Assembly (NCBI RefSeq): GCF_000429425.1
Contig: NZ_AUBV01000009.1
Span: 62,001 to 126,000, forward strand
DNA: 64,000 nucleotides
From: Algoriphagus mannitolivorans DSM 15301
GTDB taxonomy: Bacteria; Bacteroidota; Bacteroidia; Cytophagales; Cyclobacteriaceae
Direction of reading: 5' to 3'
Both the position numbers and the translations under genes were made by a program. Below the pieces are notes generated by a model, which worked only from the letters and a program-made list of their open reading frames with translations, had not been told where the DNA came from and did not search any database. Positions 36,402 to 50,020 of this stretch are shown here, one piece after another (position 1 is the stretch's first letter; every line of letters starts with the position of its first letter).

Positions 36402-39255
36402 TTTTTTAAGAAATACTGCCCAGCAAATCCTGGAAAAGCACCAAAATCTCCAGAACCTTTCCATCATCCTTCCCAACAGAAGAGCAGGACTTTTCTTTAC
36501 CCAGCATTTGGGAACCTTGATTTCCGAACCCATGTGGATGCCGGAGGTGAAGACGATTGAAGATATCTTTTATCAATATGCAGGCCAGCGACCAGCAGAT
36601 GAGCTCACCTTGATTTTTGAGCTGTATCGGGTTTATAAGGACCTTCAGCCCGAACCCGAGGATTTTGATCGGTTCTATTTTTGGGGTGAAATGATCCTCA
36701 AGGATTTTAACGACTTGGATCAATTCCTCGCAGACTCCAAAAAGTTGTACCATCAACTGGCTGAATTCAAAGAGTTTGAAACTGACCAAAGCTTTTTGAC
36801 CGAAAGTCAGGTTGAGTTAATTCAGCAGTTTTGGAGTTCTTTTGTCCGACAGGATCGGATGCATCAGGAGAAGTTTCTGAAATTTTGGGAGCTTCTTAAT
36901 CCCCTATATCAGGCTTTTCAGGCTTCCTTGGACGTGTCAGGCTTGGCTTATTCGGGAAAGCTGTATCGGAAAGTCGCAGAATCCCTAGATCAGATCTCCA
37001 AGCCCGAGAAACATACCATCTTCATTGGTTTCAATGCTTTCACAGCAACAGAGGAGAAATTGATCAAACATTTTCTGTCCGAATTTGGAGCTGAGATCTA
37101 CTGGGATATTGATTCCTATTACCTCAATGACAAGAATCAGGAAGCAGGATTGTTTTTCAGGGAATACCAGAAGGATAAGGTATTTGGCCCCACTTTTCCA
37201 GATCCGATTCCTGCCTGGATCCACACTCGGAAGGCCAAGATTCACACCTATGCGACACCTCTGAAGACCAATCAGGCCAATTTGGTGGGAACAATTCTGG
37301 AAAATGTTCCAAATGAAAATTGGGAAGAAACGGTAGTAATTCTTCCGGATGAGCAGATGCTGTTTCCCGTTCTGCATGCCTTGCCAGATCAGATTGACAA
37401 GGTCAATGTGACCATGGGATATCCAGTGAAAAATGCACCGGTTTATGCATTTCTGGAAGCTGTTTTGGAATTGCAGCGCTATATCAAGGTCGAGGAGGGA
37501 AAAGTTCTTTTTTACCATCAACCTATCAGAAACCTGCTTTCAGCAGTATATCTCAAATCAGCCAATCCTGACTTTTGCAGGAATTTATTGGCAGATATTC
37601 AAAAGAAGAATCAGATTCATATTTCTCAGGAGAGTCTAATCCAGGGAGGGATGTTTTTTGGTCTTATTTTCAAGAAACTAGAAAGTGGGCATCTTTTCGC
37701 CTATTTGTCTGAGCTGATCGAGGCTTTGGCTCTAAGGCTGCAGGATGAGCCATTGCAAAGAAGCTATTTGTACCAATGCTTCAAGCAATTGACGCGATTA
37801 CGGGAAATTTTTGAAAAGCAGGATTCCCTTTCCGTCAACCTGGAATTTTTCATCCGTCTTTTCAGACAGGTGTTTAGAGAGGTGAAATTGCCTTTTGAAG
37901 GAGAACCTTTACAGGGATTGCAAATCATGGGTGTACTTGAATCGAGAAATCTGGATTTTCGAAGAGTCATCATTTGCAATATGAATGAGGCAAGTTTTCC
38001 GCCTTCTGGGGGCTTAAACTCCATGATTCCTTTCAATATCAGGAGGGCCTTTGGATTACCGGTTCAAGAACAAAATGATGCGATTTATGCCTATACTTTT
38101 TACCGCCTTCTTCATAGTGCGGAGGAAGTACACATGATCTACACCACTGCTTCAGATCAGGGGAAGGCAGGGGAAAAGAGCCGATATATCCAGCAGATGA
38201 TGGTAGAAATGGGTCTTGAAGCCAAAGAAGAGGTGATTTTTGTCCCAATTGACCAAAAGTCAACGAAGAAGATTACAATCGAAAAAGAGCCTGATTTGCT
38301 GAGTCTATTGGATAAGTATCTTATTCAGGAGGACGGAATTTCTCAAACGGCTTTCTCACCTTCAGCCTTGAGTGTTTATCTGGATTGCCGCTTTAAGTTT
38401 TACCTTCAATACCTCGCTGAACTTAAGGAAAAAGAAGAAGTCAGCGAGGAAATAGATGCCGGAGTTTTTGGGAATTTGGCCCATTATAGTCTCGAATTCC
38501 TTTACAAGGGATTCATGGAGCGTAAGAAAAGGACGGTATTGGAAAAGGGAGATTTTGAGGAATTGAAGGACAAATGGGTTTATCCGGCAATTGAAAAGGC
38601 AATTCGGACCTTTTATCATCTGGAGGATTCGGCAGAAACCAAATTGAATGGTCAGATGGCTATTGCCAGGGACGTTCTTCAGAAATACATCTTACGTGTC
38701 CTGGAAATAGATGAGAAATCAGCGCCTTTCCGCTTGATTTCCTTGGAAAAGGAGAAAAATTATGAAGCCAGATTGGCTATCCAGACCTCTTCAGGAATCA
38801 AAGAAGCGGCTTTGAAGGGGATTATTGATCGGGTAGATGAACAGAATGGGATAGTCAGGCTGATTGATTACAAGTCAGGTGGGGACAAGAAAGAATTTCC
38901 GAGTATTCCATCTTTGTTTGATAGAAATGACCCCAAGCGGAACAAAGCCGCCATGCAAACTTTATTTTATGGGCTGATCTATCAGGCAAAGCATCCGGAA
39001 AATACTGCACCTTTAAAACCTGCAATTATCAACCTGAAAGAGATCTTTTCCGATGATTTCAATCCGTATTTGCAAATCAGGGAAGCGAGGAAGCCTGGGA
39101 TTGAGTTGACCGACTACCGAGATCATCAGGAGGAGTACGAGGCGGGTTTGAAAGGCCTTTTGGAGGAATTGTACGACCCGAGTGTACCATTTTCTCAAAC
39201 CGAGGATTTGAAAAAGTGTGAATACTGCCCATACAAGGAGATCTGTGGGAGGTGA
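36394..39255 (+). CDS. PD-(D/E)XK nuclease subunit, AddB-like
   Basis: 953 residues from the ATG at 36394 (a TTG at 36382 adds four residues). The N-terminal inactive-helicase-like half has LPNRRAGLFFTQHL. The C-terminal nuclease shows FGNLAHYSLEFLY, GIIDRVDEQNG and LIDYKSGGDK. A 4Fe-4S cluster site is formed by the Cys of YLDCRFKFY together with CEYCPYKEIC at the end, as in AddB. It overlaps the AddA-like gene by 8 bp, so it is the second subunit. Confidence 0.92.
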   Translation: MHSFLRNTAQQILEKHQNLQNLSIILPNRRAGLFFTQHLGTLISEPMWMPEVKTIEDIFYQYAGQRPADELTLIFELYRVYKDLQPEPEDFDRFYFWGEMILKDFNDLDQFLADSKKLYHQLAEFKEFETDQSFLTESQVELIQQFWSSFVRQDRMHQEKFLKFWELLNPLYQAFQASLDVSGLAYSGKLYRKVAESLDQISKPEKHTIFIGFNAFTATEEKLIKHFLSEFGAEIYWDIDSYYLNDKNQEAGLFFREYQKDKVFGPTFPDPIPAWIHTRKAKIHTYATPLKTNQANLVGTILENVPNENWEETVVILPDEQMLFPVLHALPDQIDKVNVTMGYPVKNAPVYAFLEAVLELQRYIKVEEGKVLFYHQPIRNLLSAVYLKSANPDFCRNLLADIQKKNQIHISQESLIQGGMFFGLIFKKLESGHLFAYLSELIEALALRLQDEPLQRSYLYQCFKQLTRLREIFEKQDSLSVNLEFFIRLFRQVFREVKLPFEGEPLQGLQIMGVLESRNLDFRRVIICNMNEASFPPSGGLNSMIPFNIRRAFGLPVQEQNDAIYAYTFYRLLHSAEEVHMIYTTASDQGKAGEKSRYIQQMMVEMGLEAKEEVIFVPIDQKSTKKITIEKEPDLLSLLDKYLIQEDGISQTAFSPSALSVYLDCRFKFYLQYLAELKEKEEVSEEIDAGVFGNLAHYSLEFLYKGFMERKKRTVLEKGDFEELKDKWVYPAIEKAIRTFYHLEDSAETKLNGQMAIARDVLQKYILRVLEIDEKSAPFRLISLEKEKNYEARLAIQTSSGIKEAALKGIIDRVDEQNGIVRLIDYKSGGDKKEFPSIPSLFDRNDPKRNKAAMQTLFYGLIYQAKHPENTAPLKPAIINLKEIFSDDFNPYLQIREARKPGIELTDYRDHQEEYEAGLKGLLEELYDPSVPFSQTEDLKKCEYCPYKEICGR

Positions 39256-39354
39256 GGTCAGTTTGCAGGCTCAATTTGCAGATTGATGTACAAACTGCTC
39301 ACCGTGAATGATCACTGCAAACTGAGACTGATCACTGAAACCTTCGACTGTTTT

Positions 39355-39807
39355 TCAAAAACTTCTTTTTGTCACTTTGGGGTAGAGTTCCGGAAGTAGC
39401 ATCAGGGCTGCAGAACCATACCATTCCTTCAGATCCATTTTGAGTACTCCGGCTTGGATAGCAGGATCGGTTTCTGTAAGGGTTTTCGCTTCCTCAATAC
39501 TCTGCACATCGAAGATGTATATTCCGCGTAAGTCATCATTTCCGAAAAAAGGACCTGCCACAATGAGCTTTCCCATGTCGGCCATTTTGCCAATGTTGGC
39601 CATGTGTCCAGCCTGAATTTCCTGACGCTGTTCCGGGGTATATTCAGATACCCGATCCCCACGAAGAAGGAAGGCCATGACATACTTTTTCATGCCATAA
39701 TCATCGGCGCCAAGCTTCTCTGCGAGGGCTTTATCATAGCTCTCCTGAGCGAAGCTAAGACCGGTGAAACCAATGGCAAAAAGGAGGGAAAATACAATCT
39801 TTTTCAT
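39355..39807 (-). CDS. Exported YCII-domain protein
   Basis: 150 residues. A signal peptide (MKKIVFSLLFAIGFTGLSFAQE) is followed by a YCII (dimeric ferredoxin-like) domain with KKYVMAFLLRGDR, HMANIGKMADMGKLIVAGPF and IYIFDVQSIEEAKTLTETDPAI. YCII proteins are small possible enzymes; export is typical of Bacteroidota members. The function is unknown. Between 39256 and 39354 only short CAAACTG/GATCACTG-type repeats are seen. Confidence 0.85.
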   Translation of the reverse strand: MKKIVFSLLFAIGFTGLSFAQESYDKALAEKLGADDYGMKKYVMAFLLRGDRVSEYTPEQRQEIQAGHMANIGKMADMGKLIVAGPFFGNDDLRGIYIFDVQSIEEAKTLTETDPAIQAGVLKMDLKEWYGSAALMLLPELYPKVTKRSF

Positions 39808-40376
39808 AGGGTGGGGGAGTAGTGGTTTGGAGGAAAATCAGGCCTTCTAATTCCAATTACGGACCTCGAATTTTGGGAGAGACTCAGCAGAACAAGAATG
39901 GTGAATTCGGATTGAATTTCAAATTACCAGGTCACGGATCCATTTCCAAATTGACCTCAAAGGTAAGATCTAAAAGCAAATTGAGTCTTCCGTTTTTGGT
40001 ATAAAACTTCTGAATGCCTACCCTCATTTTAGCGCAAAAGGAAGCCGGTTTACCCTTGTCTTACTTCGGATTCCAGTGGTTTCAGCAGTTTCTCTGAATA
40101 TTTTTTCCGGTAGGTGGTAGCTTTAAAAAGCCTAAAATCAATAGCATTGTGTTTTTAATAAATACTTAAGGTGAAAAGTTATAAACGTCTGATTTATAAA
40201 TTTATGTAATCGATTTAGCTATTCCGTAAAATGGCTAGACTAAAAAATTTAGGAAAGGCTAAAAATCATTTGTTCCTGAAAATAGTCTGGGAAGTGTAAG
40301 GATTAAAGTTTAGTTTTGAGGCTTCAATTGTTTTTCATTTTTCTGCAAAAGAGATTTTAACAATAAAGTATTCAGA
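39808..40376. other. 569-bp non-coding region
   Basis: No gene supported on either strand; the open frames are short and have no start context or family match. It becomes very AT-rich from 40130 onwards, where the promoter of the receiver-domain gene should lie. Confidence 0.45.
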
Positions 40377-40739
40377 ATGCCTAAGATTGTTTATTTGGAT
40401 GATGACCGAATCCAGCATTTGTTGATGAAGAAAATCATCAAGATTCAACTTCCAGAATGGACTTCTGAAAACTTCTCACAGCCTGAAGAACTCTGCGATT
40501 GGCTGGCCACAAACGAGACAGATATCATCCTTTCAGATTTGAATTTGGAGAATTCTTCCGCCTGGGATTGGGTGGATAAATTCCAGAAAATTTCCGCAGC
40601 TCAAATTGTTTTTTTGACCGCCCATGCGTCTCCTGAAGACTTCCAGAAACAGGAGCAATTCATGAATGTGAAATTCATATTTGAGAAGCCTCTTTCTGGG
40701 GAAAACTGGGAGGAAATCAAAGGCATGATTTCCCAGTAA
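40377..40739 (+). CDS. Single-domain response regulator (receiver domain)
   Basis: 120 residues, a complete receiver domain without output domain: acidic pocket YLDDDR, phospho-acceptor Asp in LSDLNLEN, switch Thr in FLTAHA and Lys in FEKPL. No histidine kinase is nearby, so it is an orphan that must receive phosphate from a kinase encoded elsewhere and act by protein contact. Confidence 0.9.
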   Translation: MPKIVYLDDDRIQHLLMKKIIKIQLPEWTSENFSQPEELCDWLATNETDIILSDLNLENSSAWDWVDKFQKISAAQIVFLTAHASPEDFQKQEQFMNVKFIFEKPLSGENWEEIKGMISQ

Positions 40740-40897
40740 TTCGCTACCTGATATTCCCGTTTTTTGGTTCTGGGAATTATTTGATCTCGATACCGCTTTT
40801 CAAAAAAAACCTTTCATTCCGAGGGGTTGGTCTTAATTTTGTTTTCTTTGTATCGTGCGGTTTGAGCTAGGAGCCAAGCCGAAAAGAATAATAAACT

Positions 40898-41695
40898 ATG
40901 GCAGAAGAATCGGAGGACAAAAAGCCTTTGCTTTCCAAAAAGATAGATAAGTTTTTCACGGGACTTGCCGATGCTTGGAATTTTGTCAGGCGCTTTTTCC
41001 AGGAAGTTTTACTCCCTCCTTATGAGTTTAAAGAGGTAATCCATCAGTGCTATCGCATTGGTGTGGAATCTCTTCCTTTGATTTCGCTTACAGGATTCAT
41101 CGTGGGGATTGTATTCACCAATCAATCCAGGCCTTCTTTGTCTGAATTTGGTGCCACCTCTTGGCTTCCTGCATTGATTTCAATTGCAGTCGTGAGAGCC
41201 ATGGGCCCATTGGTTACGGCATTGATTGCAGCAGGTAAGGTAGGTTCAAGTATCGGTGCTGAAATCGGATCAATGAAGGTGACAGAACAGATTGATGCCA
41301 TGGAGGTCTCCGCCACCAATCCTTTTAAATTTCTGGTGGTGACTCGTGTTTTGGCAACTACTTTCATGATTCCCATGTTGGTCATGTACACGGACTTTGT
41401 AGCCTTGATGGGGTCTTTCATCAATGTGAATAAAAACGAGCTCGTGAGCTTGTCCACTTTCTTTGTTCAGGTTTTTGATTCGATTACGTTTTTGGACGTA
41501 TTTTCCTCGGTGATCAAATCCGTGGTTTTTGGCTTTACCATTGGGATCGTGGGGTGCTACAAAGGCTACAACTCTTCCAAGGGGACCGAAGGCGTAGGTC
41601 GAGCGGCTAACTCAGCGGTAGTGATGTCGATGTTTTTGATCTTCATCGAAGAGCTATTGGCCCTTCAAATCGTCAATGCAATCAGAGGGATGTAA
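40898..41695 (+). CDS. MlaE-like ABC lipid-transport permease
   Basis: 265 residues with a charged N-terminus and about five to six helices. LISLTGFIVGIVF, GPLVTALIAAGKVGSSIGAEIGSMKVTEQIDAM and GCYKGYNSSKGTEGVGRAANSAVV are MlaE/YrbE hallmarks. It is the first gene of an MlaEFD operon that moves phospholipids between the membranes and keeps outer-membrane asymmetry. Confidence 0.94.
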   Translation: MAEESEDKKPLLSKKIDKFFTGLADAWNFVRRFFQEVLLPPYEFKEVIHQCYRIGVESLPLISLTGFIVGIVFTNQSRPSLSEFGATSWLPALISIAVVRAMGPLVTALIAAGKVGSSIGAEIGSMKVTEQIDAMEVSATNPFKFLVVTRVLATTFMIPMLVMYTDFVALMGSFINVNKNELVSLSTFFVQVFDSITFLDVFSSVIKSVVFGFTIGIVGCYKGYNSSKGTEGVGRAANSAVVMSMFLIFIEELLALQIVNAIRGM

Positions 41696-41698
41696 GCT

Positions 41699-42457
41699 AT
41701 GGAAAGCAGAGAAGTTGTCGTTAAAATCAGGAACCTTTATAAATCCTTTGGAGACTTGGATGTCCTCAAAGGTGTGGATTTGGATCTGTACCGGGAAGAA
41801 AATCTGGTGGTCTTAGGCCGCTCAGGTACCGGAAAATCTGTATTGATCAAAATCATGGTTGGCTTGCTTAGACAGGATAAGGGTGCCATGGAGGTTTTGG
41901 GAAGAGAAGTATCCAGGCTAAATACCAAAGATCTGAACGCTCTAAGGCTTAAAATCGGGTTTTCCTTTCAAAACTCAGCCCTTTACGATTCTATGACCGT
42001 AAGGGAAAACATGGAATTTCCTTTAGTAAGAAATATCAAAAATCTCACAAAGAAGGAAATCACTTTCAAAATTGAAGAATTGCTTGATGCGGTGGGATTG
42101 CCGCAAACGATCAATCAAATGCCCTCTGAGCTTTCTGGAGGACAGAAAAAGCGAATTGGGGTTGCACGGACTTTGATCCTAAACCCGGAGATTATGCTTT
42201 ATGATGAGCCTACGGCCGGTTTGGACCCGATTACTTGTGTGGATATCAATAATCTGATCAATGAGGTCAGAGAACGATACAAAACCACTTCCATTGTCAT
42301 TACTCACGATTTGGCCTGCGCCAAGATGACCGGAGACCGAATGGCAGTATTATTGGACGGGCAATTTAATTCTATGGGCACTTTCGATGAGGTATTTCCT
42401 CAGGCAGAAGACGAGCGTGTCAAATCATTTTACGATTATAATTTTATACACTCATGA
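41699..42457 (+). CDS. MlaF-like ABC lipid-transport ATPase
   Basis: 252 residues. Walker A GRSGTGKSV, signature LSGGQKKRIGVARTL, Walker B IMLYDEPTAGLDP and the H-loop VITHDL are present. The GKSV form of Walker A is typical of MlaF. It starts 3 bp after the MlaE stop and overlaps the MCE gene by 4 bp. Confidence 0.94.
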   Translation: MESREVVVKIRNLYKSFGDLDVLKGVDLDLYREENLVVLGRSGTGKSVLIKIMVGLLRQDKGAMEVLGREVSRLNTKDLNALRLKIGFSFQNSALYDSMTVRENMEFPLVRNIKNLTKKEITFKIEELLDAVGLPQTINQMPSELSGGQKKRIGVARTLILNPEIMLYDEPTAGLDPITCVDINNLINEVRERYKTTSIVITHDLACAKMTGDRMAVLLDGQFNSMGTFDEVFPQAEDERVKSFYDYNFIHS

Positions 42458-43434
42458 GAGGAGAAAATAAACGATCTGTTATTGTAGGAATATTTGTCTT
42501 TATAGGCATTGCCATTTTAGTGGCGGGGATTCTTACGCTAGGAGGCCAACAAAAGAAATTTGTAAAGGCGATACATCTCAAGGCTGTTTTTGACGATATC
42601 GGAGGACTCCAGACAGGAAATAACATCTGGTTTTCCGGGGTAAAAATCGGAACAGTCCGAAAAATCAACTTCTACGGAGACTCGCAGGTGGAAGTGGAAA
42701 TGAACGTGGAAGAATCCGTTTCTGAGTTTATCCGAAAGAACTCTAAAGCAACGATCAGTTCTGATGGTCTAATCGGTAACAAGATTATCGTCATTTACGG
42801 TGGAAGTACAGACTATCCCCCTGTACAAGAAGGAGACCGTCTGGAGGCAGTAATGCCTTTGGATACGGACCAAATGATGGAAACACTCCAAGTCAACAAT
42901 GCAAACCTGGTTGAAATCACCGCAGACCTGAAAGTTCTCACTGGTAAACTCGCTGCTGGAGAAGGAATCGTAGGAGCAGTAATGACTGACTCTACCCTAG
43001 CCATCCGTTTTAAGCAGATTGTAGCTAATTTGGACCGCGCCTCGGCCAACAGTAACCGAATGCTTGCTGAGCTCAATACTTTCGCAGGAAAGCTGAATAA
43101 AGAGGGCAATCTATTCAATGATCTGGCGACTGATACTGAGATTGCTGATGAATTGAGATCAACCATTGCCAGCTTTAAGGCAAGCGCTGAAAACACCCAA
43201 CAGCTCACCAAAAAATTGGAGGAGATTTCTTCCAAACTAGACGATCCAAACAGTGCTTTGGGCACCATGCTGAATGATCCAGCTTTTGCTGAGTCTTTGA
43301 AAAGCACGCTTCAAAATACAGATTCAGCTACCTTTAATCTAAATCGAGGACTCGAGGCACTGGAATATACCTGGCCGTTTAGAAAAGGATTTAAGCGTAA
43401 AGCTAAAGAAGAGGAGAAAGTCTCTGGAAACTAA
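42454..43434 (+). CDS. MlaD-like MCE-domain protein
   Basis: 326 residues. An N-terminal membrane helix (VGIFVFIGIAILVAGILTL) precedes one MCE domain (KAVFDDIGGLQTGNNIWFSGVKIGTVRKI) and a long C-terminal coiled/helical part with repeated NDLATDTEIAD and LDDPNSALG segments, longer than in proteobacterial MlaD. It forms the periplasmic lipid-binding ring of the MlaEFD complex. A terminator follows 4 bp after the stop. Confidence 0.92.
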   Translation: MRGENKRSVIVGIFVFIGIAILVAGILTLGGQQKKFVKAIHLKAVFDDIGGLQTGNNIWFSGVKIGTVRKINFYGDSQVEVEMNVEESVSEFIRKNSKATISSDGLIGNKIIVIYGGSTDYPPVQEGDRLEAVMPLDTDQMMETLQVNNANLVEITADLKVLTGKLAAGEGIVGAVMTDSTLAIRFKQIVANLDRASANSNRMLAELNTFAGKLNKEGNLFNDLATDTEIADELRSTIASFKASAENTQQLTKKLEEISSKLDDPNSALGTMLNDPAFAESLKSTLQNTDSATFNLNRGLEALEYTWPFRKGFKRKAKEEEKVSGN

Positions 43435-43438
43435 GTTG

Positions 43439-43467
43439 AAAGCCGGTCAAAATCCGGCTTTATTCTT
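43439..43467. terminator. Terminator between MlaEFD operon and the convergent EEP gene
   Basis: AAAGCCGG (43439-43446) pairs with CCGGCTTT (43454-43461), followed by ATTCTTT. It overlaps the stop codon of the minus-strand gene at 43460. Confidence 0.75.
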
Positions 43468-44500
43468 TAAGTCCTTTAATGATTTTGGCTCGGGCTTCTA
43501 CTTTTTCTTCACCATTCGCCTTCAAGGTATAGCTAGTTGGGGCAGGTGTAAGCGTAGCCTTGATCTCGATCGGAAAATGGTCCGAGCCGAAATTTGGAAG
43601 AACTTTGATTTGGGAAAGCCCGAAATGCGTGCTAAGAAAAACATGATCCAATGGCCATCTGAAAAAAGGCACTTTAGCATGAAAGGTACTGTAAAGCCCC
43701 CTTCCTCTGCGGGGATCTGCCATTTCTGATATTTTCAAAAACAAGGAAGTAGTATAGCTCCAAGCCACATCGTTCAAATCTCCAATGACCAAAGAAGGGT
43801 TAGGATTGTTCTTGGATTTTTTTCCCACTATCAGAATTTCAGCGTCTCTGGAGGTACTTTTTTCATTCTCACCGGGAACCGGAGGTGTTGGATGAATGCC
43901 ATACAAAGTCACGGTTTTCCCAGAATCCAGTTGGATATCCAACTCAATGGATGGGATTTCAGGATCGACGAGATACTTTATTTCTTCTCGTAGGAGGGGG
44001 AATTTGGAATAAAATGCCAACCCGTAGGTGTTTTCCTTGGGAAGAAGGATTCGGTGGGGATACTCTTTTTCCAAGGCCTGTAATTGCTCGATCCACTTTT
44101 CATTAGTCTCCACCAAAAACACCACATCTGGATTTCTGCTTTGGATTAAATGGACAACCTTTTGAAACTGGGTATTGAATTGGTACACATTCCCGACGAT
44201 GAGGTGGATTCCGTTTTCCTTTTCAAAAGGAATACGTTTGATCATTTTTTTTCCAAATAATGTATAGGGCCAAACTTGGAATGCCAAAAACAGAATTGCG
44301 ATCCCGATTAGTGTGATCCAGACGGAAATTTCGAATGAGTCCTTTCCCAATAGAACCCATGTAATATCTAATATGACCAGAATGATCAGCTTTTGCAGCC
44401 TTGGATAATCAAATATCCTGATCCACCAATGATCAAGTTTGATCAGAGGGATAAAGGTGGCCAAGAGAAAAAAAATGCTGAGTGCAATAAGGAGAATCAA
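43460..44500 (-). CDS. Membrane-anchored endonuclease/exonuclease/phosphatase (EEP) family protein
   Basis: 346 residues. Two to three N-terminal helices are followed by an EEP domain with NVYQFN, VVFLVETNEKW (metal Glu), YGIHPTPPVPGEN, VIGDLNDVAWS and the C-terminal GSDHFPIE (catalytic Asp-His). Such proteins cut phosphodiester bonds in nucleic acids or lipids; the actual substrate is unknown. Single gene, minus strand. Confidence 0.88.
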   Translation of the reverse strand: MILLIALSIFFLLATFIPLIKLDHWWIRIFDYPRLQKLIILVILDITWVLLGKDSFEISVWITLIGIAILFLAFQVWPYTLFGKKMIKRIPFEKENGIHLIVGNVYQFNTQFQKVVHLIQSRNPDVVFLVETNEKWIEQLQALEKEYPHRILLPKENTYGLAFYSKFPLLREEIKYLVDPEIPSIELDIQLDSGKTVTLYGIHPTPPVPGENEKSTSRDAEILIVGKKSKNNPNPSLVIGDLNDVAWSYTTSLFLKISEMADPRRGRGLYSTFHAKVPFFRWPLDHVFLSTHFGLSQIKVLPNFGSDHFPIEIKATLTPAPTSYTLKANGEEKVEARAKIIKGLKE

Positions 44501-44525
44501 CCTGTCAAAGTTTTGATTTCAATAA

Positions 44526-44549
44526 AAGTAAGTGCTTCAACACTTGCTT
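44526..44549 (-). terminator. Terminator of the TonB-C-terminal gene
   Basis: AAGTAAGTG (44526-44534) pairs with CACTTGCTT (44541-44549) with one mismatch, and a T-rich run follows on the minus strand. Confidence 0.55.
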
Positions 44550-44572
44550 CATAGGTTTTTTTGAGAAACAAG

Positions 44573-45325
44573 CTACCCTAGCTTAAATCTGACAGGAATG
44601 TACATCCAAGCCTCTATGGGGTTCCCATTCGTATCCAAAGCCGGGTAGAAGGGGCCATCGTAAAGCCGGATGACCCGCAAGGCCTCATTTGCGAGTGCCT
44701 TGTGGATCAAATAGGCATTGGCCACTTCGACTTGCTTTAGCTCTCCTTCTTTGGAAATCAAAAGCGCCAGTTCCACTGTTCCGGATTGTCGGGTACTTCT
44801 TGCTGAATTGGGATAATCGAGGTTATTGATAAAAAGTGTCTGAAGCTTGTCCTGATCCAACCCTGGTTTGAATTCATCTCGATTTGAACTTTGTTCAGAA
44901 TCAAGCTCTGTTCTCCAAATAGAATAGGTTCTGTCTCCCAGAAAGGTCACTTGACCGGTTTTTTCACCTTCGTTGAAATAGAAAGTGATGTATTTCCCAT
45001 TGTCCAGATTTTTGAGAGTTTGGGTTTTTAATGCATTGTTTTCATCAAATTCCTCCCTGATTTCCTGATTGAATTTTTCCACATTATTGAATCCGATTTT
45101 TAGCTGAGAGACCATACGATTTTCCAGATCAAATATCCAAATCATCCTTTCTCCTGACTTGAGCTGGTTTTCTACCCGCTTGTAAGCTCTCTGCTCGAGA
45201 TCTTTTTCACTTATTTCATAAAAGTGCTGGTTCAAGAAGGTCACCTTTTGTTTTTCGATTTTTTCTTGACCAAGAGTCGAAAAGAAGGTGAGTGTCCAAA
45301 GAGCGAGAGTAAATAAAAGGCGCAT
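44573..45325 (-). CDS. Exported protein with TonB C-terminal-like domain, paralogue A
   Basis: 250 residues from the ATG at 45325 (MRLLFTLALW...), preferred over 45361 because it gives a compact signal peptide ending near TLGQ. The N-terminal half (FLNQHFYEIS, FDLENRMVSQLKIGF, ENNALKTQTLKNL) is shared with the gene at 45853. The C-terminal part (YPNSARSTRQSGTVELALLISKEG) looks like a TonB C-terminal domain that binds TonB-dependent receptors or partners. There is no membrane helix besides the signal. Confidence 0.72.
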   Translation of the reverse strand: MRLLFTLALWTLTFFSTLGQEKIEKQKVTFLNQHFYEISEKDLEQRAYKRVENQLKSGERMIWIFDLENRMVSQLKIGFNNVEKFNQEIREEFDENNALKTQTLKNLDNGKYITFYFNEGEKTGQVTFLGDRTYSIWRTELDSEQSSNRDEFKPGLDQDKLQTLFINNLDYPNSARSTRQSGTVELALLISKEGELKQVEVANAYLIHKALANEALRVIRLYDGPFYPALDTNGNPIEAWMYIPVRFKLG

Positions 45326-45366
45326 AGCTGATAGGTTGGATAAAAGTGGTAAGGAATTCAAATGGA

Positions 45367-45828
45367 TCAGTAGATAAATTCAAGGACTTCCCTTAACTGT
45401 GTAAAGCTTTGGGTTTTATTGCGAATGAGTTTGGTGATTTCGGTGATTCTACCGCAACATTCCGAATCGAACTGGCGATAGGAGAGTTCCAAGGTGTCAA
45501 TTTTACCATTGGGATATTGGAGAAAAACTTGAGAAGCGGGAGGGAAAACCTCGGCATAAAAAGTGGTATCTCCTGTGAAAAAGGAAGAAGCGCGGATTTG
45601 TAGTGGATATTCCTGTGGGCCAGTACCCGAAATGGAAAACATGGAGAATTCTCTGGGATCGAAAATTCTCTTCGAGCCAAACACTAGATCTGACCCCGTA
45701 TTTGAATCCAGAATTCGAAACTCAAAGTCATATTGGGAAACCAAGCAATCCAAATTCCTACAGGGGCTGCAAGAACTCATGGCAAACATAAAAACTATGG
45801 AATAGTATGCTCTTCGGATTTTTCTCAT
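45367..45828 (-). CDS. Hypothetical lipoprotein between two TonB-like paralogues
   Basis: 153 residues. The N-terminus (MRKIRRAYYSIVFMFAMSSC) carries the lipobox MSSC. The mature part has Cys pairs (SPCRNLDC) and a late SECCGRI motif. No family recognised. It lies 5 bp upstream of the 44573 frame and 24 bp after the 45853 gene, all on the minus strand, so a three-gene operon is likely. Confidence 0.7.
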   Translation of the reverse strand: MRKIRRAYYSIVFMFAMSSCSPCRNLDCLVSQYDFEFRILDSNTGSDLVFGSKRIFDPREFSMFSISGTGPQEYPLQIRASSFFTGDTTFYAEVFPPASQVFLQYPNGKIDTLELSYRQFDSECCGRITEITKLIRNKTQSFTQLREVLEFIY

Positions 45829-45852
45829 AAAAAGCTTTAACGGAAGATTGAT

Positions 45853-49954
<4,102 letters not shown>

Positions 49955-50020
49955 AAAGGTTACTCCTTAAAATAATGAAAGATTAGCTAAGGGTTTTAAT
50001 CTGGAACGTAATTTATCAGA

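Noticed and set aside
36985-37521. 178-codon minus-strand frame inside the AddB-like gene
   Set aside because: Antisense shadow without recognisable motifs.
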